NCBI GenBank assembly: GCA_003222555.1 | Contig: QHWL01000263.1 | Span: 382-7,084 of the forward strand | From: Acidobacteriota bacterium | Lineage (GTDB): Bacteria; Acidobacteriota; Vicinamibacteria; Vicinamibacterales; CAVVIG01 | DNA length: 6,703 nt | Direction: 5' to 3' | In this document: in pieces, positions 1 to 5,813 of the stretch | How positions within the stretch are numbered: the first letter of the stretch is position 1 | How the letters are laid out: every line of letters begins with the position of its first letter | The notes under the pieces: model-generated | Databases searched by the model: none | Seen by the model: only the letters and a program-made list of their open reading frames with translations | What the model was told of the DNA's origin: nothing | Made by a program: the position numbers and the translations under genes

Positions 1-41
1 TTGCCGAATCCGCCCGCGACCTGCGACCGGCGCACGCATGA
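1..41 (+). CDS. 3' end of an upstream gene (partial)
   Basis: In the third forward frame, codons from position 3 read AESARDLRPAHA and then stop at TGA 39-41. That TGA overlaps the ATG at 38-40 of the first glycosyltransferase as ATGA. The same 4-base overlap recurs at three other junctions in this window (once as GTGA), which is the main reason to read this as the true tail of an upstream gene rather than a chance stop. Only about 12 residues are visible, so no family can be assigned. Context suggests another polysaccharide-locus gene. It could also be noncoding sequence. Confidence 0.45.
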   Translation, partial: AESARDLRPAHA

Positions 42-1285
42 AGCGTCTGCTGGCGGTGTCCTGGGAGATGCCGCCGATGTACGGCCCGCGCGCGACGCAG
101 GTTTCGCGCGCGCTCGGCCAGCTTGCCGGACTCGGCTGGCGGCCGATGGCGGTGTGTCTCGCGCCCCGACGAGGCGGTCCCCACTGGCCCAACGGCGCGG
201 CCGTCGATCCACCCTCGGGCGTCGAGCTCGTGCGTGTGCCGTCCCCCGAAGAGTGGGTGGCGGTCCGCGCCGCGTGGCGCGTGGCGCCGGGTCTTCGTGA
301 TTTTCCCGACACCGCGCGCGTGTGGGTCGCCCGCGCCGCGCTCGCAGCGGCCGGTGTCGCGGCTGCGGGCGAGTGCGCGGGACTGATCACGTTCGCCCAG
401 CCCTGGTCCGATCATCTCGTGGGATTGCGCGTCCACCGCGCGACGGGGCTCCCCTGGGTGGCGCACTTCAGCGATCCGTGGGCGGACAGTCCGTATGCGA
501 CGCCGCGTCAACGGTCGATTTGGAGGCGGATGGAGGAGGATGCTATACGCGAAGCCTCGGCCGTCGTATTCGTGACTGATGAAACCGCTGACGTCGTGAT
601 GACGAAATATCCCGCCGAGTGGCGGCGGAAGACGTTCGTGGTGCCGCACGGCTTCGACGCGCGGCTGGGCGGCGGGATGTCTCGTCCCGGCAATCGCCGG
701 TCACCGATGCGCATCGTCTACACCGGACGGTTCTACGTAGGCGCGCGCACGCCGCTTCCGCTGCTGCGGGCGTTGGCCGACCTGAACGCACGCGGCGCGC
801 TCGTGGGCACTCTGGAGGTTCTGTTTCTGGGCCCCCGCGTCGACGAGTTCGAGCGCGAAGCGAAGGCGCTCGGTGTCGCGCCTTTGGTGCGGTTCGGCGG
901 CCGTGTGCCGGCCGCCGAGGCGGCTTCTGCCGCCGCCGAGGCAGACGTGTTGCTCGTGATTGATGCGCCGAGCCACGGCCCGAGCGCGTTTCTTCCGAGC
1001 AAATTGATTGACTATCTCCCGTTTCGCAGGCCGATTTTTGGTCTGACGCCTGAGCCGGGGGCCTCGGCCCGCCTGCTTCGACGGCTTGGGTGTCCTATCG
1101 CGCCACCCGAGGACGTGAGCGCCATCGCGTCGGCGCTGGGCGCCCTCGTACGTCGCTGGCGCGACGGCACCCTCGACGTCGGCGAGGGGTTCGACCGGGT
1201 CGCGGCCGAGTTCGACATGAGCCGCACGGCGCGGCTTCTTCATGACGTGCTGATTCGTGCCTTCGATGAGCCTGACCAACACTGA
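38..1285 (+). CDS. GT4-like (GT-B fold) glycosyltransferase 1
   Basis: This 415-residue protein is probably a cytoplasmic or membrane-peripheral glycosyltransferase that uses an activated sugar to extend a surface glycan. The N-terminal domain has the MPPMYGPRATQ loop near residues 11-21 and the H143-F-S-D146-PW motif seen in many GT4-like proteins. The C-terminal domain starts around YTGRFY (G230-R231), after PHGFD (H204-D207), and carries PSKLIDYL (K322, D325) and a TPEPGASARLL stretch. No signal peptide or membrane segment is apparent. The usual GT4 E-x7-E motif is degenerate: alanine 317 and aspartate 325 occupy the two positions. The ATG at 38 overlaps the upstream stop as ATGA, and no good Shine-Dalgarno precedes it, so translational coupling is likely. 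The frame is open back to the window edge, so a slightly longer start cannot be excluded. Donor and acceptor are unknown. Confidence 0.85.
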   Translation: MKRLLAVSWEMPPMYGPRATQVSRALGQLAGLGWRPMAVCLAPRRGGPHWPNGAAVDPPSGVELVRVPSPEEWVAVRAAWRVAPGLRDFPDTARVWVARAALAAAGVAAAGECAGLITFAQPWSDHLVGLRVHRATGLPWVAHFSDPWADSPYATPRQRSIWRRMEEDAIREASAVVFVTDETADVVMTKYPAEWRRKTFVVPHGFDARLGGGMSRPGNRRSPMRIVYTGRFYVGARTPLPLLRALADLNARGALVGTLEVLFLGPRVDEFEREAKALGVAPLVRFGGRVPAAEAASAAAEADVLLVIDAPSHGPSAFLPSKLIDYLPFRRPIFGLTPEPGASARLLRRLGCPIAPPEDVSAIASALGALVRRWRDGTLDVGEGFDRVAAEFDMSRTARLLHDVLIRAFDEPDQH

Positions 1286-2504
1286 GGTCGGACTCGAGCG
1301 AGACGCCGCCGCCAAGGAAAGCGCGGGAGGCCCGCGGGGGGTGGTGACCCCGCCGCGTGTGCTGCTCGTGACGGGCGCGTACTTTCCGGAAATCAGCGCC
1401 GCGGGAGTCCAGTGCCGCGCCGTTGCCGCGGCGCTTGGCGGGCGTGTCCGTTTCTCGGTGCTGACGACCAGCGTCGATCGGTCGCTGCCTGCCACCGACA
1501 GGGTCGACGATGTGATCGTGCATCGTGTGACGATCGATGTCAGGAGTCGCCTCTCGAAGGCGAGTGCGGCGGTTCGGCTCGTGGCGCGCGGCCTGCCGGC
1601 GGTTCAGTCCTGCGACGTCGTCCATCTCCACGGGTTCTCGCGGAAAAATGTGCCAACGACGGCGCTGGCTCGGCTGCTCGGCAAGCGGCTCGTGCTGACG
1701 CTGCACACCGCGGGTCAAGACGAGCCGCAGGTCGTGCGGCGCCTCGGCCGTCTGGCGTACTGGGCCTTCCGGTCGGCCCATCTGGTCCTCAGCGTCAGTC
1801 CGTACTTGAGCGCGCGCTATCGTGAGGCAGATCTTCCGGGAGAACGCGTGCACCTGGCGCCGAATGGCGTCGACACGAATCGCTTCCGGCCGGCCAACCT
1901 GGACGAGCGCGGCGCGCTCAAGCGCGCGCTCGGACTGCCCGAGACCGAGCCGATCGTGCTGTTCGTCGGGTTTTTTTCCCGCGACAAGCGGCCCGACCTG
2001 CTGTTCCGGGCGTGGCGCCGGCTCGCGACCAGCGGCATTCGAGCGAGGCCCGTGTACGTCGGCGCGAAGAGCGATGCGTCGCTGGCCCGGCAAATCCGCG
2101 CCGAGGCCGCAGAGCTGGGGCACGACAATTCCGTGATGTTCGTCGAGCCCACCAACGAGATCGAACACCTCTTTCGGGCGGCCGACCTCTTCGTGCTTCC
2201 TTCGGCACGCGAGGCGCACCCGCTGGCGCTGCTCGAGGCCATGGCCTGTGGCCTACCCGCAATCGCCACGCGACTGCCCGGCGCGACCGACGTACTGATA
2301 GAAGACCGCGTCAATGGCCGGCTCGTTCCGCTCGATGACGAGCAGGCGCTCGCCAACGCGTTGATCGGCATGTTGACCGATCGACCCGCCGCCTGGCTGA
2401 TGGGCGCCCGGGCGCGCGAGACGGTGACGACATATTACGATGTCCGACATACGGCAGAGGAGTGGGCCGCCGCGTACAATGCTGTCCTGACTGGCGATCG
2501 ATGA
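1266..2504 (+). CDS. GT4 family glycosyltransferase 2
   Basis: This 412-residue retaining-type GT4 glycosyltransferase (GT-B fold) is likely cytosolic or peripheral and adds a sugar to the glycan built by this locus. It has the N-terminal glycine loop GAYFPE (residues 37-42), a DVVHLHG strand, the interdomain PNGVDTNRF motif, FVGFFSRDK (R239, K241; the usual donor-phosphate contact region), and a canonical E316-x7-E324 motif in REAHPLALLEAM. It ends with a LPGATDVL and NGRLVP region typical of the family. No membrane span is visible. The called ATG at 1266 overlaps the previous gene by 20 bases and lacks a Shine-Dalgarno; an in-frame GTG at 1257 is also possible. The first 25 or so residues are low-complexity and precede the first beta strand (PRVLLVT). 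A GTG at 1341 sits 10 bases after GGGAGG and would give a 387-residue protein, a serious alternative. Substrate unknown. Confidence 0.9.
   Translation: MSLTNTEVGLERDAAAKESAGGPRGVVTPPRVLLVTGAYFPEISAAGVQCRAVAAALGGRVRFSVLTTSVDRSLPATDRVDDVIVHRVTIDVRSRLSKASAAVRLVARGLPAVQSCDVVHLHGFSRKNVPTTALARLLGKRLVLTLHTAGQDEPQVVRRLGRLAYWAFRSAHLVLSVSPYLSARYREADLPGERVHLAPNGVDTNRFRPANLDERGALKRALGLPETEPIVLFVGFFSRDKRPDLLFRAWRRLATSGIRARPVYVGAKSDASLARQIRAEAAELGHDNSVMFVEPTNEIEHLFRAADLFVLPSAREAHPLALLEAMACGLPAIATRLPGATDVLIEDRVNGRLVPLDDEQALANALIGMLTDRPAAWLMGARARETVTTYYDVRHTAEEWAAAYNAVLTGDR
1325..1330 (+). promoter_or_regulatory. Possible Shine-Dalgarno deciding the start of glycosyltransferase 2
   Basis: GGGAGG lies 40 bases after the stop of glycosyltransferase 1 and 10 bases before an in-frame GTG at 1341 (a second GTG is at 1344). 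From there the protein would begin VVTPPRVLLVT, which puts the first Rossmann strand near the N terminus as GT4 enzymes usually have it. The spacing is slightly long, and the region is so G-rich that a chance match is possible. Confidence 0.35.
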
Positions 2505-3658
2505 TACCGACGAAATCGGTCCCGGCCACCATTCGCCTCGTCGCGTTGCGCGAGCAGTACGAGCAGGTGAAGCCCGGGATCGACGCCGCCATTGCCTCCG
2601 TGATCGGCCGATCCGCATTCATCGGCGGGCCTGAGCTCGAAGAGTTCGAGCGGTGGTTCGCCGACTACTGTGGTGTCGGGCACGCCCTTGGCGTCGCTTC
2701 GGGCACCGCGGCCATCGAGTTGGTGCTCCGCGCGCACGGCGTGGGGCCTGGAGACGAGGTCATCACAGCCGCGAACACGTTCGTCGCTACGGCAGCCGCC
2801 GTGGCGGCGACCGGTGCGCGACCCGTCTTCGTCGATGTCGATGAGCGCACCGGCAACCTCGATCCGAGACGCCTGAAAGATGCGATCGGGCCGCGGACCA
2901 AGGCGATCATCCCGGTCCATTTGTACGGCCGCCCGGCTGCCATTCGCGAGATCCTCGATGCGGCGCCGGGAGTGCCGGTGATCGAAGATGCGGCACAGGC
3001 CCACGGCGCGCGCTACGCCGGCGCCCGCGTCGGATCCCTCGCAACGGCCGGCTGTTTCAGCTTTTATCCGACCAAGAACCTCGGCGCCTTCGGCGACGGC
3101 GGCCTGGTCACGACCAACGACGCCGCGCTGGCGGCCCGGCTGAAGCTGCTGCGCGATCATGGACGCGTGAGCCACGACGAGCACGCTGTCGTCGGCCAAA
3201 CGGCGCGCCTCGACAATCTGCAGGCCGCGGTACTGCGCGTGCAGGCCGACTGCCTCGACGAGTGGAACGAGCGACGGCGTCAGGTGGCCGCCTGGTATCG
3301 CGAGATGCTCCCTCCAGGCATCGCGTGTCCCGACGACGATCGCGGCAATCAGTCCGTGTACCATCTTTTCGTCGTCCGCGTGGAGGGACGCGACGGGTTT
3401 CGAGCGCATCTCGAGGCGCACCGTATCCTCTCGGCGGTGCACTATCCGGTGCCGCTGCCCCTGCAGGCCGCGTTTCGACACCTGGGCCACCGTCCGGGCG
3501 ATTTTCCGGTCGCGGAGCGTCTCGCCCGCGACATCGTGTCGCTGCCCATGCATCCCTTTCTCGAGCGATCCCAGGTTCAGTACATTGCGGACGTCGGAGC
3601 GCGGTTCCTCCAATCGGCCCGCGCCGTCGCACCATCGACGCGCCGGACGCCGCAGTGA
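2501..3658 (+). CDS. DegT/DnrJ/EryC1/StrS sugar aminotransferase 1 (C3-type motif)
   Basis: This 385-residue PLP-dependent enzyme is predicted to transfer an amino group, usually from glutamate, to a keto-sugar nucleotide. The fold-type I landmarks are in order: S67-G-T-A-A phosphate-binding turn, F94 in NTF (PLP stacking), E-D163-A-A-Q166 (D163 for the pyridine nitrogen), and K192 in SFYPTKNLGAFGDGG as the Schiff-base lysine. RLDNLQAAVL and a VHYPVPLPLQ segment follow near the C terminus. The length is normal for the family. The FYPxKNLGA signature resembles sugar 3-aminotransferases such as QdtB, DesV and TylB, so action at C3 is inferred, not shown. The start is ATG 2501, overlapping the previous stop as ATGA; an upstream in-frame GTG at 2462 would only add 13 residues lying inside the preceding gene. 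The next gene, an oxidoreductase, could supply the keto-sugar, as in WbpB/WbpE-type pairs. Confidence 0.93.
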   Translation: MIPTKSVPATIRLVALREQYEQVKPGIDAAIASVIGRSAFIGGPELEEFERWFADYCGVGHALGVASGTAAIELVLRAHGVGPGDEVITAANTFVATAAAVAATGARPVFVDVDERTGNLDPRRLKDAIGPRTKAIIPVHLYGRPAAIREILDAAPGVPVIEDAAQAHGARYAGARVGSLATAGCFSFYPTKNLGAFGDGGLVTTNDAALAARLKLLRDHGRVSHDEHAVVGQTARLDNLQAAVLRVQADCLDEWNERRRQVAAWYREMLPPGIACPDDDRGNQSVYHLFVVRVEGRDGFRAHLEAHRILSAVHYPVPLPLQAAFRHLGHRPGDFPVAERLARDIVSLPMHPFLERSQVQYIADVGARFLQSARAVAPSTRRTPQ

Positions 3659-4665
3659 TCAACATCGGTCTGATCGGGTACGGCTACTGGGGGCCGAACC
3701 TCGCGCGTAACTTTGCCGAGACCGAAGGCGTTCACCTGGCGGCGATTGCCGACACGAGCGCCGATCGCCGCGACGCGGCCGCGCGGCGTCATCGGGGCGT
3801 TCCCGTGTGCGGCGACGCGGCGAGCGTGATTGCCCGCGACGATCTCGATGCGATCGTCATTGCGACGCCGCTCGAGACGCATTACCCTCTCGCCAAGGCC
3901 GCCGTCGAGCGCGGGAAGCACGTCCTCGTCGAGAAGCCGCTGGCCGGATCGAGGACCGAGGCCGAAGCGCTCGGCGCGCTCGCCGACAAGCGCGACGTCC
4001 GCCTCATGGTCGATCATACGTTCGTCTATAATGGTGCCGTTCGCCGGATACGCGCGCTGATCGATTCGGGCGATCTCGGCGAGCTGTTGTATCTGGACTC
4101 GGTGCGCGTGAACCTCGGTCTCTTCCAGCAGGATTCAAACGTCATCTGGGACTTGGCGGCGCACGACTTCTCCATCATGGACTACCTGATCGACGCCCGG
4201 CCCGTGGCAGTGTCCGCGGACGGAACCGCCGCGGCCGGATTCAATCAGGAGAGCGTCGCCTATGTCAGCGTCCATTTCGACAACGGATTCCTCGCGCATT
4301 TTCACGTCAGCTGGCTCGCGCCCGTCAAAATGCGACAGATGCTTCTCGGCGGACAGCAACGCATGCTCGTCTACGACGACACCAATCCCAGCGAGAAGGT
4401 GCGGGTCTACGACAACGGTGTCGACTTCGACGTCAAAGACGACGAGACGCGGCGGCAGATTCTGATCTCCTACCGCACCGGTGACATGCACGCGCCGAAG
4501 CTCGATCGGCGGGAGGCCCTATCGCTCGTCGCGCGGGAGTTCGCAGACTCGATCGAGCAGCGCCGTGCTCCGCTGACTGATGCAGCGGCCGGCGCTCGAG
4601 TGGTCGCGCTCCTCGAAGCGGCCGAAGTGTCGCTGCGGGCGCAGGGTCAGCGGATTCGACTGTGA
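3655..4665 (+). CDS. Gfo/Idh/MocA family NAD(P)-dependent sugar oxidoreductase
   Basis: This 336-residue dehydrogenase or reductase is predicted to act on a sugar or nucleotide sugar in the cytosol. The N-terminal Rossmann motif is G8-Y-G10-Y-W-G13. The family's E-K94-P motif lies in VLVEKPLA, and a WDLAAHD segment carries H170, matching the usual catalytic His position. The C-terminal half is the alpha/beta domain typical of the family, and the length is normal. The frame is open far upstream to 3262, but that extension lies wholly inside the aminotransferase gene and has unrelated Arg-rich content. The GTG at 3655 overlaps the previous stop as GTGA and places the first beta strand (INIGLIG) directly at the N terminus. 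Pairing with an aminotransferase recalls WbpB/WlbA UDP-sugar 3-dehydrogenases. A ketoreductase of deoxysugar synthesis or an inositol-type dehydrogenase is also possible. Confidence 0.92.
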   Translation: MINIGLIGYGYWGPNLARNFAETEGVHLAAIADTSADRRDAAARRHRGVPVCGDAASVIARDDLDAIVIATPLETHYPLAKAAVERGKHVLVEKPLAGSRTEAEALGALADKRDVRLMVDHTFVYNGAVRRIRALIDSGDLGELLYLDSVRVNLGLFQQDSNVIWDLAAHDFSIMDYLIDARPVAVSADGTAAAGFNQESVAYVSVHFDNGFLAHFHVSWLAPVKMRQMLLGGQQRMLVYDDTNPSEKVRVYDNGVDFDVKDDETRRQILISYRTGDMHAPKLDRREALSLVAREFADSIEQRRAPLTDAAAGARVVALLEAAEVSLRAQGQRIRL

Positions 4666-4691
4666 CAGCAGAGACCATCACGGCTGAGAAC

Positions 4692-4827
4692 CACGTTCAA
4701 CGCAGATAAGTTCTTGATGCTGTTGAAGGCAACCACGAAAGCACGAAGACACGAAGAAGGCCAACGTACTTTTCGTGTTTTCGTGTCTTCGTGGTTGCAT
4801 TTTTCCGTGAGCTCTGCGTTCAAACGT
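4692..4827. repeat. Nested palindromic repeat element between two operon blocks
   Basis: The inner arms are 4729-4757 and 4770-4798, 29 bases each with four mismatches and a 12-base loop. Each arm contains three copies of an 8-base unit built on CACGAA, starting at 4734, 4742 and 4750; the inverted copies lie at 4772, 4780 and 4788. An outer pair, ACGTTCAACGCAGA at 4693-4706 and its near-complement at 4813-4827, encloses them with one gap and one mismatch. The region is visibly richer in A and T than the genes. Read on the minus strand it gives peptides like HEDTKTRK and SSCLRAFVV, which I recall as recurring in spurious hypothetical proteins of Acidobacteria, Planctomycetes and relatives. 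It is probably a dispersed noncoding repeat of the REP or MITE kind. No transposase and no clear target duplication is visible. Confidence 0.8.
4729..4804 (+). terminator. Possible stem-loop terminator or attenuator
   Basis: The inner palindrome would form a long imperfect RNA hairpin 64 bases after the oxidoreductase stop. It is followed almost at once by five T residues at 4800-4804. This resembles a Rho-independent terminator, but the stem is long, only moderately GC-rich and belongs to a repeat element. Since the same pathway continues downstream, partial termination or RNA processing is as likely as full termination. Confidence 0.25.
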
Positions 4828-4838
4828 CGTCTTTTCAA

Positions 4839-4846
4839 GAGGAAGG
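4839..4846 (+). promoter_or_regulatory. Shine-Dalgarno for the epimerase
   Basis: GAGGAAGG lies just before the GTG at 4848: GAGG is 5 bases away and AAGG is 1 base away. It is the clearest ribosome binding site in the window and supports GTG 4848 over the longer open frame starting at GTG 4791, whose first 19 codons come from the repeat. It fits a gene that, unlike its neighbours, does not follow a stop/start overlap. Confidence 0.6.
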
Positions 4847-4847
4847 C

Positions 4848-5813
4848 GTGACCCTCGGACGCGTTCTGATCACCGGCGGCGCGGGCCTCGTAGGGTCTCA
4901 CCTCGCCGATGCGCTCGCTGAAGCCGGCGCGTCCGAGGTCGTCGTGCTCGACGACTTTTCGCGAGGACGCCTCGAGAATCTGCGCCAGGCCGACGCGAGC
5001 CAGCGGCTACGGATTATCGAGGGCGACGTGCGCGATCGGCGGGATGTGTCCCGTGCGATGGCTGGCGTGAGCCTCGTCTTCCACCAAGCCGCCATCCGCA
5101 TCACGCAGTGCGCCGAAGAGCCGCGCCTTGCAAAAGACGTTCTCGTCGACGGCACCTTCAACGTGCTCGAAGCGGCCGCCCGCGCCGGAGTACGGAAGGT
5201 CGTTGCCGCTTCGTCGGCGTCGGTGTACGGCCTGGCCGCAACATTTCCGATCCTCGAGACGCATCATCCCTACTCGAACCGGACGCTCTACGGCGCCGCG
5301 AAGCTCTTCAATGAAGGCTTGCTTCGCAGCTTCAACGAGATGTACGGGCTCGAGTACGTCGCGCTGCGGTATTTCAACGTGTACGGGCCGCGGATGGATA
5401 TCTTCGGCGCGTACACGGAAGTGCTCGTTCGATGGATGGAGGCCATCGCCGCCGGGCGGCCGCCGGTTGTCTTCGGCGATGGCACCGACACGATGGATTT
5501 TGTCCATGTCCGCGACGTCGCGCGCGCCAACCTGCTGGCGGCGACCTCGCCGGTGACCGATGCGGTCTTCAATGTCGGGACCGGCGTCGAGACGACGCTG
5601 AACGTGCTCGCAGATACGTTGTTGTCGATCATGGAATCGCCGCTGCGACCTGAGCATGCCGCACCCCGCAGAATCAACCCGGTGGCGAGGCGACTCGCCT
5701 CCGTGGACGATGCGCGCGAGCAGCTCGGTTTTCGTGCCGAGATCTCGCTCGAGGACGGCTTGCGCGAGCTCGTCGCCTGGTGGCACGAGCAACGGTCGAC
5801 AGCTCACCTATGA
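4848..5813 (+). CDS. Extended-SDR NAD-dependent nucleotide-sugar epimerase/dehydratase
   Basis: This 321-residue enzyme is predicted to epimerise or dehydrate a nucleotide sugar in the cytosol, most likely as a UDP-sugar 4-epimerase. It shows the G10-G-A-G13-L-V-G16 NAD-binding motif, D35 at the end of beta 2 for the adenosine ribose, FHQAA, catalytic S123 in ASSASVYG, and Y148-x3-K152 in LYGAAKLF. The S-to-Y spacing of 25 equals that in E. coli GalE. NVYGPR and a C-terminal LEDGLRELVAWW complete the family pattern. The length is slightly short but within the family range. The start is GTG 4848, with the Shine-Dalgarno at 4839 and LGRVLITGG right after; the open frame extends to GTG 4791, but those codons read through the palindromic repeat. 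The stop overlaps the next start as ATGA, coupling it to the second aminotransferase. UDP-GlcNAc, UDP-glucose or UDP-glucuronate substrates cannot be told apart. Confidence 0.93.
   Translation: MTLGRVLITGGAGLVGSHLADALAEAGASEVVVLDDFSRGRLENLRQADASQRLRIIEGDVRDRRDVSRAMAGVSLVFHQAAIRITQCAEEPRLAKDVLVDGTFNVLEAAARAGVRKVVAASSASVYGLAATFPILETHHPYSNRTLYGAAKLFNEGLLRSFNEMYGLEYVALRYFNVYGPRMDIFGAYTEVLVRWMEAIAAGRPPVVFGDGTDTMDFVHVRDVARANLLAATSPVTDAVFNVGTGVETTLNVLADTLLSIMESPLRPEHAAPRRINPVARRLASVDDAREQLGFRAEISLEDGLRELVAWWHEQRSTAHL

Noticed and set aside
895..917. Nine-base-pair perfect hairpin (CGGCGGCCG and its complement) in glycosyltransferase 1
   Set aside because: It sits in an Ala/Gly-rich coding stretch of GC-rich codons where such pairing arises easily; no T run or regulatory context follows.
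1095..2219. Long minus-strand open frame opposite the glycosyltransferase genes
   Set aside because: It lies opposite well-supported genes, has Arg-rich low-complexity translation with no recognisable motif, and such antisense frames are common in high-GC DNA.
2435..3613. Long minus-strand open frame opposite aminotransferase 1
   Set aside because: It is a shadow of a gene with complete PLP motifs on the + strand; its own translation shows no recognisable domain.
3262..3654. Upstream extension of the oxidoreductase open frame by about 130 codons
   Set aside because: It overlaps the C-terminal third of aminotransferase 1 in another frame, is Arg/Ser/Pro-rich with no family similarity, and the Rossmann strand begins exactly at the GTG 3655 overlap start.
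4734..4793. Regularly spaced short repeats as a possible CRISPR array
   Set aside because: The units are only 8 bases, directly abutting with no unique spacers, inverted in the second arm, and no cas gene is present.
4666..4847. Promoter for the epimerase block in the AT-richer gap
   Set aside because: TTGATG at 4714 and TTGAAG at 4723 loosely resemble -35 boxes, but no acceptable -10 box lies at the right distance, so no promoter is called.
4647..4901. Small minus-strand frame across the palindrome (HEDTKTRK, SSCLRAFVV peptides)
   Set aside because: The coding-like peptide comes from the inverted repeat itself and overlaps the ends of two genes; no ribosome site or domain supports a real protein.
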